From: DATJMJ01 sp035508795
GTDB taxonomy: Bacteria > Actinomycetota > Acidimicrobiia > Acidimicrobiales > Palsa-688
NCBI GenBank assembly: GCA_035508795.1
Contig: DATJMJ010000247.1
Coordinates: 1-22,947, forward strand
Reading direction: 5' to 3'
DNA length: 22,947 nt
Of this stretch, positions 7,481-15,884 are shown piece after piece (within the stretch, counting starts at the first letter, position 1; each line of letters starts with the position of its first letter). The position numbers and the translations under genes are program-made. The notes beneath the pieces were generated by a model. That model was not told the origin of the DNA, did no database searches, and worked only from the letters and a program-made list of their open reading frames with translations.

Positions 7481-10400
7481 ATGACCTCCACGGTGGCTCC
7501 CCTGGGCCCCCCGGCGGCGCCGATTGCACAGGTCACCCCATCACCCCATCTGGAGCCAGCTGACCCACCGGCGCTCCACATCCCCAAGCACCCCGTCCGG
7601 TTCGTAACGGCGGCCAGCCTCTTCGACGGCCACGACGCGGCCATCAACGTCATCCGCCGGCTCCTGCAAGCCCAAGGGGCCGAAGTCGTCCACCTGGGCC
7701 ACAACCGCTCGGTGGACGAGGTAGTGACGGCGGCCGCAGAGGAGGACGCCCAGGGCGTGGCTGTCAGCTCGTACCAGGGAGGGCACGTCGAGTACTACAA
7801 GTACCTGCTCGACAAGCTGCGCGAAGCCGGCAGGCCAGATATCCGCGTCTACGGGGGAGGCGGCGGCGTGATCGTCGCAAGCGAGATCGCCGAGCTCGAA
7901 GCCTACGGTGCCAGCCACATCTTTTCGCCCGCCGACGGGCAGAGGCTCGGCCTGGCCCGGATGGTCAACCTCCTCATCGAGGAATGCGATACGGACCTCG
8001 CATGCCGCCTCCCTCGTTCGCTGGAGGGCCTTTATGCGGGTGACAGCAACGTCCTCGCCCGGGTGATAACGGCCGCCGAGTGCGGCACGCTCCCCCAAGC
8101 CTTCAGGGAAGAAATCACAGCACGTGCCAGGCAGGGACGGCGCGCCCCGGTGCTCGGGGTCACCGGGACAGGGGGTTCGGGCAAGTCGTCGCTCACCGAC
8201 GAGCTGATCAGGCGCGCCCTCTACGACCTGGGCGGTCCGCTCCGGATAGCCGTCCTGGCCATCGACCCGAGCCGGCGCCGCGGGGGCGGGGCGCTCCTCG
8301 GCGACCGCATCCGGATGAACGCTGTCCGCTCCCCGGAGGTCTTCTTCAGGTCAATGGCTGCACGCAACGCCTCCGCTGAAGTCCCGCCATACGCCGGCCT
8401 GGTCATCGACGCCTACCGCGCCGCCGGTTTTGGCCTCGTCATCGTGGAGACGCCGGGGACCGGCCAAGCTGCCTCGGCGATCGTCGACGTGTCCGACGTC
8501 TCGCTCTACGTGATGACGCCCGAGTTCGGGGCACCGTCGCAGCTCGAAAAGATAGACATGATCGAGCTCGCCGACGCGGTGGCGGTCAACAAATCCGACT
8601 GCCGGGGCTCCGCCGACGCGCTTCGCCACGTGCGCCGCCAACGGGCACGGAGCCACCAGGCCTCGAGCGGTGACCACCAAGAGCTGGCTGTGTTCGCCAC
8701 AACGGCCTCTCGCCTCGACGACGAAGGCGTCACGGCCCTTTACCGCCACCTGTTAGGGGCCCTGGCGGGCAAGGGGCTCGACGCCGGGCCGGTCCGGACG
8801 GCCCCCGCCGGGCCGGTCCGGGCGGCCCCCGCCGTGCGCAAAGCTGCCCCGGGCGCCCCATCGGTCGTCCCGCCGGCGCGCCAGGGCTACCTCGCCGAGA
8901 TCGCCGCCACCGTCCGCGGGTACCACGCCGAGACGGCAAGGCAAGCCGAGCTGCTGCGGCGTGCCGGCAACGTCGCGGCCGCGGCAGAGTTCGCCAGCCG
9001 CCAGGGCCGCCGGATCGAGGGCTTGGCCGCGTTGGCTGCCGAAGCCGCAGCGGCGGTGAGCCCGGCCGCGACCGAGCTCGCCGATAGCTGGGCGGTTACG
9101 GCGAGGGCTTACTCGGCCGGCGAAATGGAGGTCTGCGCGAACGGCACCACCAAACAGGTACCTCTCACGCGCCGGTCGCTGTCCGGGACGCCGGTACCGC
9201 GGGTGGCGCTCCCCCGCTTCACGGGCACCGCAGACATCTACCGGTGGTTGAGGGGGGAGAACCTTCCCGGGAGGTTCCCCTATACCGCAGGCGTTTTCCC
9301 TTTTAGGAGCGAGGCAGAGCCACCGACTCGCATGTTCGCCGGGGAGGGGGGCCCCCAACGGGCCAACCGCCGCTTCCACCTCCTTGCGGACGGGCAACCT
9401 ACCACGCGGCTTTCGACGGCCTTCGACCCTGTCACCCTTTACGGCTGCGACCCGGACGCCCGACCGGACATATACGGCAAGATCGGCACGTCCGGGGTCT
9501 CGGTGGCGACGCTCGACGACATGGCGGCCCTGTTCAGCGGCTTCGACCTCTGCGACCCGCTGACGTCGGTCTCGATGACGATCAACGGGCCTGCACCCGC
9601 AGTCCTCGCGATGTTCTTCAATGCGGCCGTCGACCAGGCCCTGGCCCGCTTCGCCGCCGAGCACGGCCGCCTGCCGAACGACGAAGAAGCATGCACAATC
9701 AAGGCGTTTGTCCTTTCGAACGTGCGAGGGACCGTCCAGGCGGACATCCTGAAAGAGGACCAGGGACAAAACACCTGCATCTTTTCGACAGATTTTTCTT
9801 TACGCGTGATGGGCGACATGGAGGAGTACTTCGTGCGCAACTCCGTGCGCAACTTCTACTCGGTGTCGATCTCGGGCTATCACATTGCCGAAGCAGGAGC
9901 CAACCCCGTCACGCAGCTCGCCTTCACGCTCGCCAACGGTTTCACTTACGTCGAGGCGTACCTTGCCCGCGGCATGGGTATCGACGATTTCGCGTCCAAC
10001 TTGTCATTTTTCTTCTCCAACGGGATGGATCCCGAATACACCGTCATAGGCCGTGTGGCGCGCCGCATCTGGGCCATCGCGATGCGCGACCGCTATGGGG
10101 CCAGCGAGCGCTCGCAGCGCCTCAAATACCACGTCCAAACCTCGGGACGCTCCCTCCACGCCCAAGAGATGGCCTTCAACGACATCCGCACCACGCTTCA
10201 GGCACTCTGCGCTGTCTACGACAATGCCAACAGCCTCCACACCAACGCCTTCGACGAGGCGGTGACCACCCCGACAGCGGCATCGCTCCGGCGGGCGCTC
10301 GCCGTCCAGCTCATCATCAACAACGAATGGGGGCTGGCCCAAAACGAAAACCCGCTCCAGGGGAGCTTCGTCGTCGAACAGCTCACCGACTTGGTCGAGG

Positions 10401-10825
10401 AAGCCGTCCTCGAAGAGCTCGAACGGATCTCCGAGCGGGGAGGGGTGCTCGGCGCCATGGAAACCGGTTACCAGCGTGGCCGGATCCAGGACGACTCGCT
10501 GCAGTACGAGCAACGCAAGCACGACGGCAGCCTTCCCATTGTGGGGGTAAACACCTTCGTCAATCCCGCCGGTGCAGGAGTGCCCGAGCACCTCGAGCTC
10601 GCACGGAGCACAGAGGGCGAGAAACGCGCTCAGCTCGCTGGCCTCCAAGAGTTCCAGGCGCGCCATGCAGCCGAGCGGCCGGGCGCTCTCGCCGCCCTGC
10701 AGGAGGCCGTGCTTTCGGGAGCGAACGTCTTCGAGGAGCTGATGAAGACTGTGCGCTGCGCCTCCCTCGGAGAGATCACCAACGCCCTTTACGAAGTGGG
10801 CGGCTCATACCGCCGCAACGTATGA
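7481..10825 (+). CDS. icmF: Fused isobutyryl-CoA mutase with G-protein chaperone (IcmF)
   Basis: This 1114-residue adenosylcobalamin enzyme interconverts isobutyryl-CoA and n-butyryl-CoA by radical carbon-skeleton rearrangement; known IcmFs also act weakly on isovaleryl-CoA/pivalyl-CoA. A Pro-rich leader (1-38) is followed by the B12-binding domain (about 39-170; FDGHDAA with axial H51). Next comes the MeaI-like GTPase (Walker A GTGGSGKS at 229-236, NKSD at 370-373), then a repeat-containing linker near 436-451, and finally the mutase barrel (about 570-1114). F619 in TRMFAGEG and Q763 in DQGQNTCIF occupy the positions I recall as F598 and Q742 in Cupriavidus IcmF, both offset by exactly 21. 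This favours C4 isobutyryl rather than methylmalonyl (Tyr/Arg) or pivalyl (Leu/His) specificity. The ATG at 7481 lacks a Shine-Dalgarno sequence. The gene overlaps the next one by ATGA. Confidence 0.95.
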   Translation: MTSTVAPLGPPAAPIAQVTPSPHLEPADPPALHIPKHPVRFVTAASLFDGHDAAINVIRRLLQAQGAEVVHLGHNRSVDEVVTAAAEEDAQGVAVSSYQGGHVEYYKYLLDKLREAGRPDIRVYGGGGGVIVASEIAELEAYGASHIFSPADGQRLGLARMVNLLIEECDTDLACRLPRSLEGLYAGDSNVLARVITAAECGTLPQAFREEITARARQGRRAPVLGVTGTGGSGKSSLTDELIRRALYDLGGPLRIAVLAIDPSRRRGGGALLGDRIRMNAVRSPEVFFRSMAARNASAEVPPYAGLVIDAYRAAGFGLVIVETPGTGQAASAIVDVSDVSLYVMTPEFGAPSQLEKIDMIELADAVAVNKSDCRGSADALRHVRRQRARSHQASSGDHQELAVFATTASRLDDEGVTALYRHLLGALAGKGLDAGPVRTAPAGPVRAAPAVRKAAPGAPSVVPPARQGYLAEIAATVRGYHAETARQAELLRRAGNVAAAAEFASRQGRRIEGLAALAAEAAAAVSPAATELADSWAVTARAYSAGEMEVCANGTTKQVPLTRRSLSGTPVPRVALPRFTGTADIYRWLRGENLPGRFPYTAGVFPFRSEAEPPTRMFAGEGGPQRANRRFHLLADGQPTTRLSTAFDPVTLYGCDPDARPDIYGKIGTSGVSVATLDDMAALFSGFDLCDPLTSVSMTINGPAPAVLAMFFNAAVDQALARFAAEHGRLPNDEEACTIKAFVLSNVRGTVQADILKEDQGQNTCIFSTDFSLRVMGDMEEYFVRNSVRNFYSVSISGYHIAEAGANPVTQLAFTLANGFTYVEAYLARGMGIDDFASNLSFFFSNGMDPEYTVIGRVARRIWAIAMRDRYGASERSQRLKYHVQTSGRSLHAQEMAFNDIRTTLQALCAVYDNANSLHTNAFDEAVTTPTAASLRRALAVQLIINNEWGLAQNENPLQGSFVVEQLTDLVEEAVLEELERISERGGVLGAMETGYQRGRIQDDSLQYEQRKHDGSLPIVGVNTFVNPAGAGVPEHLELARSTEGEKRAQLAGLQEFQARHAAERPGALAALQEAVLSGANVFEELMKTVRCASLGEITNALYEVGGSYRRNV
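8786..8833 (+). repeat. Two tandem 24-bp units inside the icmF linker
   Basis: Units 8786-8809 and 8810-8833 differ at one base and are in frame, encoding GPVRTAPA then GPVRAAPA. They lie between the GTPase and mutase domains, so they lengthen a Pro/Ala linker. Confidence 0.8.
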
Positions 10826-12618
10826 CACGCACCCTCGAGGGCCCGGCTGCGGCGACCGTGCCCCAGGCGAGCGGGTACCGCGCACCCGTAACAGACATCA
10901 TGGCTGCTCTCGAGCTGGCCGGCCTCCGCGAATTGCTTGCCCTCGACGATTTCTCGCACCTCGACGCCGCGCTCGTCGAACATGTGCTGGCCGAGTTCGG
11001 CCGATTTGCCGCCGAAGTCCTCTTGCCGGTGGACGCTGCCGGCGACAAGGAGGGCTCACGCCTGGCCCCCGCTACGGGCGAGGTTGGGACGCCACCAGGG
11101 TTCGGGGCGGCCTACCGGCGCTACGTAGAAGCCGGGTGGGGCGCCCTCCAGTTCCCGGAGCGCTTCGGGGGAGGCGGCTTCCCGTCGGTAATCGGGCTGG
11201 CCCTGCAGGAAATCTTTGCGTCGGCGAACATGGCTCTCTCGCTCAACCCGGTCCTCACTCAGGGTGCGATCGAGCTGCTGCTCAACTGGGGGAGCGAAGG
11301 GCAGCAAACGACCTACCTGCCGGCGATGTTGACCGGGCGATGGTCCGGCACGATGGAGCTGACCGAGCCCGACGCGGGGTCCGACCTGAGCGAGGTGAAG
11401 GCCGCGGCACGGTGCCGGCCGGACGGGACCTGGGCACTTTCAGGGACCAAGATATTCATTACATGGGGCGAGCACGACCTCGCCGAAAATATCGTCCACC
11501 TCGTGCTGGCGCGCGCCCCTGGCGCGCCGGCCGGCACGAAAGGGCTCTCGCTCTTCCTCGTCCCCAAGTTCTTACCGGGCACCGCCCCCTCCTCCCCAGG
11601 CCGGCGCAATTCATTACGCTGCCTCAGGTTGGAAGAAAAGCTCGGGATCCATGCCAGCCCCACATGCGTCATGGAGTACGACGACGCCGACGCTGAGCTG
11701 GTTGGCCCGCTCCACGGCGGCCTGCGTGCAATGTTCACGATGATGAACCAGGCACGCCTCTCCATCGGCGTCGAGGGCCCTGCCATTTCCGAGCGCAGCT
11801 ACCAGCAGGCTCGCGCTTACGCTTCCGAGAGGTTGCAGGGGCGCCGGCCCGGGACCGGGGGCCGGGACCGCGCCGCCATCGCCGAGCACCCTGACGTCGC
11901 GCGGATGCTGCTCAAGATGCGGGCATCGACGCTTGCCTCGAGGCTGCTGCTCTATTTCACCTCCGCCAGTGGCGACTTCGCCCGGCACGGGCGCAACACC
12001 GCCCAGAGGCAACGAGGGCAGGCTTATCTCGACCTCCTCACGCCGGTCGCAAAGGCCTGGTCGACCGATCTGGGTTTCTTCATGAGCTCGACCGGGATCC
12101 AGGTCTACGGCGGCGCCGGTTACCTCGAGGAAACCGGGATGGCCCAACGCCTGCGAGACATCCGCATCGCGCCTATATACGAGGGGACCAATGGGATCCA
12201 GGCCATCGACCTCGTGGTCCGCAAGGTCTCGCGCCACGGGGGCGCCTCGGTGCGCGCGCTCCTCGAGGAGATCAGCGCCACGATCGAGGCCACTCAAGCC
12301 AAGGAGCTTGCGCCGACTGCCGAACTGCTCACAGAAGCCCGCCACGCCCTTTCCACTGCGACGGCGTGGGTGCTCGAGCGGGCGGAGGAGTGCCCCGACG
12401 ACGTGCTTGCCGGGGCGGCCGCCTACCTCGAGCTGGTGGCGGTAACAACCGGCGGGTGGCTCATGGCGCGGCGCGCCTGCGCAGTAGGGCGCGCTGACGG
12501 CCGGTTCGGTGTAGCGGCCGGGGAAAGCAATTTTTTCGCGATCGATGCGGTCGCCCACGCCGGCGCGCTCCTGCGCCAGGTGAAAGCCGGGGCTCAGCAC
12601 CTCTCCTTCCTCCAATAA
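10822..12618 (+). CDS. Acyl-CoA dehydrogenase, long FadE5/DmdC-like type
   Basis: This 598-residue FAD enzyme introduces a 2,3-double bond into an acyl-CoA and passes electrons to ETF. It belongs to the roughly 600-residue subgroup: the N-terminal YRAPVTDIMAAL (19-30) matches the short N-terminal domain of FadE5-like and methylmercaptopropionyl-CoA dehydrogenases, and an extra C-terminal helical domain follows the core. The core shows MELTEPDAGSDLSEVKA and the catalytic base E454 in PIYEGTNGIQ. The open frame extends upstream to 9691 inside icmF, but homology begins at the ATG at 10822, which overlaps the icmF stop (ATGA). Coupling to icmF suggests its substrate is the mutase product or substrate, such as butyryl- or isobutyryl-CoA; this is inference. 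Its stop codon is 3 bp from the stop of the convergent gene. Confidence 0.92.
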   Translation: MTRTLEGPAAATVPQASGYRAPVTDIMAALELAGLRELLALDDFSHLDAALVEHVLAEFGRFAAEVLLPVDAAGDKEGSRLAPATGEVGTPPGFGAAYRRYVEAGWGALQFPERFGGGGFPSVIGLALQEIFASANMALSLNPVLTQGAIELLLNWGSEGQQTTYLPAMLTGRWSGTMELTEPDAGSDLSEVKAAARCRPDGTWALSGTKIFITWGEHDLAENIVHLVLARAPGAPAGTKGLSLFLVPKFLPGTAPSSPGRRNSLRCLRLEEKLGIHASPTCVMEYDDADAELVGPLHGGLRAMFTMMNQARLSIGVEGPAISERSYQQARAYASERLQGRRPGTGGRDRAAIAEHPDVARMLLKMRASTLASRLLLYFTSASGDFARHGRNTAQRQRGQAYLDLLTPVAKAWSTDLGFFMSSTGIQVYGGAGYLEETGMAQRLRDIRIAPIYEGTNGIQAIDLVVRKVSRHGGASVRALLEEISATIEATQAKELAPTAELLTEARHALSTATAWVLERAEECPDDVLAGAAAYLELVAVTTGGWLMARRACAVGRADGRFGVAAGESNFFAIDAVAHAGALLRQVKAGAQHLSFLQ

Positions 12619-12621
12619 GCC

Positions 12622-14682
12622 TCAGGCACTCCCCGTCCCAGGCGCAGGGGCCCTTCGCATCGAGCGTTGGAGGACTTGCGAGATGTCCAGCACCTCGACC
12701 TCGTCCTGGCGCCCTCGGGCCTTGACAGCGTCGTCCAGCATTATCAGGCAGTACGGGCACGCTGTCCCGACTATCCCCGCCCCGGTCGCCAGGGCCTCGT
12801 CGGCTCGCTCCAGGTTGACGCGCTTGCCGGTCTTCTCCTCCATCCACATGCGCGCGCCGCCGGCGCCACAGCAAAAACCTTTCTCCCTACAACGTCCCAT
12901 CTCGACCCGCGCCAGGCCATCGATGTGGCCGAGCACGTCTCTCGGCTCGTCGAAGACCCTGTTGTGGCGGCCGAGGTAGCAGGGGTCGTGGTAGGTGAGA
13001 GATGTTGCGAGCTGACCGGGGCGGAGCTTTCCTTCGGCAACGAGCTTGGCGAGCAACTGGGAATGATGGACGACTTCGAATTGCCCGCCGAGGGCCGGGT
13101 ACTCCCGTCCGATCGAGTTGAAGCAATGCGGGCAGGAAGTGACGATCTTCCGCACCTTCGAGGACGACAGGGTGGCAATGTTCTTTCGCGCCTGCTCCTG
13201 GAAGAGGTACTCGTTGCCGGCGCGGCGCGCCGGGTCGCCGCTACAGGATTCCCGGCTCCCGAGGACGGCGAAGTTGACGCCGGCTTCGTGGAGGAGGCCT
13301 GCCACCGACCGTGTCGCCTTGCGGGCACGCTCGTCCAACGCACCGGCACAACCCACCCACATCAGGTATTCGATCTCGGCCGGCACCTCGCCGGCGACAA
13401 CGGGGACCTCGAAGTCGAGGTGGCCGGCCCAATCGAGGCGCTTGCCGGGCCCGAGGCCCCAGGGGTCGCCCCGGGCCTCGATATTGCGGAACATCGCCGC
13501 CGCTTCCTGGGGGAAGTCGCTTTCGGCGAGCACCTGGTGGCGGCGCATGTCGATAATGGCGTCCACGTGCTCGATGTCGACAGGGCACTGCTCGACACAG
13601 GCGCCGCAGGTGGTGCAGGACCACAGGACGTCCGGCTCGATTACGTCGCCGACGAGCGGGCGCCGGGCGGCGTCTGGCCGGCCAGGACGCGAACGGAGCA
13701 GTTCGTCGCGAAGGTCCATTACCAAGAGCTTCGGTGAAAGTGGCTTACCTGTCACCCAGGCGGGGCATTGGCTCTGGCACCGGCCGCACTCGGTACAGGT
13801 GAGCAAGTCGAGCAACTGCTTGCGGTTGAACTGGTCGATATAGCCGGCGCCGAACACCGTGCTTTCGTCTATGTCGTCGGGCGACATCGGAGGCGTCGTG
13901 GCGAGCGGCCCGAGGGCGCGCGGCTGGCGGGACAGGGCGACATTGAGCGGCGCAAGGAAGATGTGCAGGTGCTTGGAGTAGACGACAAAGACACCGAAAG
14001 CGCAGATGGCCACGACGTTCAGGTCCACGAAGGCCGTCTCGAGCGACCTGTTGGCCGAGTACCCGAGCGGGCGCAGGGCCTGGCCTATTGCGTGCGACGC
14101 AAAAGCCCAACCGTTATAAGGGAAATCTCCGGTATTGGTCCCGGCCGCCCTGTAGGCCAACAACGACGAGACGACGATGGTAATGGCGCCCAGCACCAGC
14201 CATCCCTCCGCCGTCCCCGACCCGAAGAAACGCGAAGCGCGTCCCGCCCGGCGCGGGCTCTGCCCGTAACGGAGAACGGCGAACACGCAGACCGCGCCAA
14301 GCACCGCGCAGGCAAAAAAGTCTTCGAGGAAGCCGACGAAACCGTTGTGGCCTATGAGGGGCAGAGCGAACGTGGGGGAAAACAGGTCCCCGAAAGCCTC
14401 GACCACCGTTAGGAGAAGCACGGCGAAGCCCCAGAAGACAAAGGCATGTGCCAGCCCGGGCACCGTCCAGCGCAGCAGCCTGCTCTGGCCGATCACCTCG
14501 CGCACTTCAGTGGCCAGCCGCGCGGCCAGCCCCCTCGCCCTGCCGCGAGCCGGCGCGCCGCTGCGCACGAGCCTGGAAAGCCACAAGAGGCGGGCACCGG
14601 CCAGGTAGAGGGCGACGGCCAGGGCGACAAGCCCGATCGGGAAGCGGCTCAGCACGGCAGTGCGCGGCGGTTCGGGCCGCAC
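12622..14682 (-). CDS. EtfD-like membrane iron-sulfur oxidoreductase (ETF:quinone electron transfer)
   Basis: This 686-residue protein is built like mycobacterial EtfD (Rv0338c), which reoxidises EtfBA during beta-oxidation and feeds electrons to the respiratory chain. The N-terminal half is a NarI-like membrane domain with segments at about 15-36, 76-98, 118-138, 160-177 and 220-245, including KHLHIFLAP with possible heme-ligand histidines H238 and H240. Two 4Fe-4S motifs follow: C296, C299, C302, C306 and C356, C359, C362, C366. Two CCG-type cysteine domains, as in heterodisulfide reductase subunit B, complete it: C445, C480, C517, C520 and C568, C604, C605, C642, C645. The first domain has SCSG in place of CCG. 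The GTG start at 14682 has a weak ribosome site and lies 23 bp after the dehydrogenase gene. Co-occurrence with etfBA strongly supports the role. Confidence 0.88.
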   Translation of the reverse strand: MRPEPPRTAVLSRFPIGLVALAVALYLAGARLLWLSRLVRSGAPARGRARGLAARLATEVREVIGQSRLLRWTVPGLAHAFVFWGFAVLLLTVVEAFGDLFSPTFALPLIGHNGFVGFLEDFFACAVLGAVCVFAVLRYGQSPRRAGRASRFFGSGTAEGWLVLGAITIVVSSLLAYRAAGTNTGDFPYNGWAFASHAIGQALRPLGYSANRSLETAFVDLNVVAICAFGVFVVYSKHLHIFLAPLNVALSRQPRALGPLATTPPMSPDDIDESTVFGAGYIDQFNRKQLLDLLTCTECGRCQSQCPAWVTGKPLSPKLLVMDLRDELLRSRPGRPDAARRPLVGDVIEPDVLWSCTTCGACVEQCPVDIEHVDAIIDMRRHQVLAESDFPQEAAAMFRNIEARGDPWGLGPGKRLDWAGHLDFEVPVVAGEVPAEIEYLMWVGCAGALDERARKATRSVAGLLHEAGVNFAVLGSRESCSGDPARRAGNEYLFQEQARKNIATLSSSKVRKIVTSCPHCFNSIGREYPALGGQFEVVHHSQLLAKLVAEGKLRPGQLATSLTYHDPCYLGRHNRVFDEPRDVLGHIDGLARVEMGRCREKGFCCGAGGARMWMEEKTGKRVNLERADEALATGAGIVGTACPYCLIMLDDAVKARGRQDEVEVLDISQVLQRSMRRAPAPGTGSA

Positions 14683-14705
14683 CCGGCAGGCGTCATAGAA
14701 GGACC

Positions 14706-15884
14706 TCAGGTCGCCGGTGGCAAGCCGAGGTCACGAGCGATCAGCATGCGCTGGATCTCCGAGGTGCCCTCGCCGATCTCGAGGACTTTGGCATCGCGGT
14801 AGAAGCGGCCGACCGGGGACTCGTTCATGAACCCGTAACCGCCGAAGATCTGGGCAGCCTCGCGGGCATTGGTCATGGCGGCGTCGGAGGCGACAAGTTT
14901 GGCAATGGCAGCCTGCTTTTTGAAGGGCTTGCCCGCCATGAGCCTCGTCGCTGCGTCGTACCAGGCAAGGCGTGCGGTGTGCGCCCGGGCTTCCATGTCT
15001 GCGAGCTTGAACTGGAGCACCTGGTACTCACCCAGCTTGCGGCCGAAGGCTTCACGCTCACTCAGGTAGCCGAGGCACTCGTCTATGCAGCCCTGCGCGA
15101 GCCCGACGGACAGGGCTGCGATCGCGACGCGGCCCTCGTCGAGGATCTGGAGGAACTGCCGGTAGCCATTGCCTTCCTCCCCCAGCAAATGGTCGACCGG
15201 CACCCGGCAGCCCGAAAAGGACAGTTCCCTCGTGTCCGAAGCAGACCAACCGACCTTTGAGTACTTTTTCGACACCACCATCCCAGGTGTGCCCGCCGGG
15301 ACCAGGATGCAGGAGATCTGGCGTTCGCCCCCCGCGCCGCGGCCGGTAACCGCCGCGACTATGACGAGGCTCGTGATGTCGGTACCGGCATTGGTTATGA
15401 ACGACTTTGTCCCCTCCAGTGCCCACCAGCCGTCCTCGCGGCGGGCAGTCGTGCGGATCGCGCCGGCATCAGAGCCACCGCCCGGCTCGGTGAGCCCGAA
15501 GGCCCCGAGCGCCGCACCGCTGCACAAGTCAGGCAGCCAACGCTGCTTTTGCGCCTCGGTCCCAAACCGGTAGACCGGCATCGCACCGAGCCCGACGGCC
15601 GCCTCGAGCGTTATCGCTACCGAGGAGTCGACGCGGGCGAGCTCCTCGATCGCGAGGCACAAGGCCACGTAATCTCCCCCCATCCCGCCGTGCTCCTCGG
15701 GGAACGGCAGGCCGAACAGGCCCGTCTCACCCATCTTTTTCACGACCGGGTAAGGGAACTCCTCGCGCTCGTAATAGCCCCCGATGACAGGTGCAACCTC
15801 TCTCGCTGCGAACCGCTCGACCATCCGTCGGAGTTGTTCGTGCTCCTCCGACAGCGGGAGGGCACTGCCGGCGCCCGTGCTCAC
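14706..15884 (-). CDS. Short/branched-chain acyl-CoA dehydrogenase of the leucine cluster
   Basis: This 392-residue FAD dehydrogenase has the usual length for the family. It shows FGLTEPGGGSDAGAIRTTA (FAD-contact loop), KSFITNAG, and near the C-terminus AKVLEIGEGTSEIQRMLIAR. In a leucine operon the expected member is isovaleryl-CoA dehydrogenase (LiuA). However, the catalytic glutamate sits at the common short-chain position (E372 in GEGTSE), and the helix-G position where isovaleryl-CoA dehydrogenase carries its base reads LDEGR rather than LDLER. The substrate is therefore left open: isovaleryl-, isobutyryl- or 2-methylbutyryl-CoA. The GTG start overlaps the HMG-CoA lyase stop (GTGA), so the two are coupled. 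Electrons should go to the EtfBA encoded nearby. Confidence 0.92.
   Translation of the reverse strand: MSTGAGSALPLSEEHEQLRRMVERFAAREVAPVIGGYYEREEFPYPVVKKMGETGLFGLPFPEEHGGMGGDYVALCLAIEELARVDSSVAITLEAAVGLGAMPVYRFGTEAQKQRWLPDLCSGAALGAFGLTEPGGGSDAGAIRTTARREDGWWALEGTKSFITNAGTDITSLVIVAAVTGRGAGGERQISCILVPAGTPGMVVSKKYSKVGWSASDTRELSFSGCRVPVDHLLGEEGNGYRQFLQILDEGRVAIAALSVGLAQGCIDECLGYLSEREAFGRKLGEYQVLQFKLADMEARAHTARLAWYDAATRLMAGKPFKKQAAIAKLVASDAAMTNAREAAQIFGGYGFMNESPVGRFYRDAKVLEIGEGTSEIQRMLIARDLGLPPAT

Noticed and set aside
9691..10821. N-terminal 377-residue extension of the FadE5-like dehydrogenase
   Set aside because: This part is an Arg-rich off-frame reading of icmF; homology starts at the ATG at 10822, which overlaps the icmF stop.
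7481..10825. Methylmalonyl-CoA mutase as the product
   Set aside because: Domain order (B12, GTPase, mutase in one chain) and the Phe/Gln active-site pair fit IcmF; methylmalonyl-CoA mutase has Tyr/Arg and a separate chaperone.
12667..13737. 356-residue open frame on the plus strand
   Set aside because: It is antisense to the clearly coding EtfD-like gene, whose Fe-S and CCG motifs are intact. Long antisense frames are expected at this GC content, and the product has no recognisable domain.
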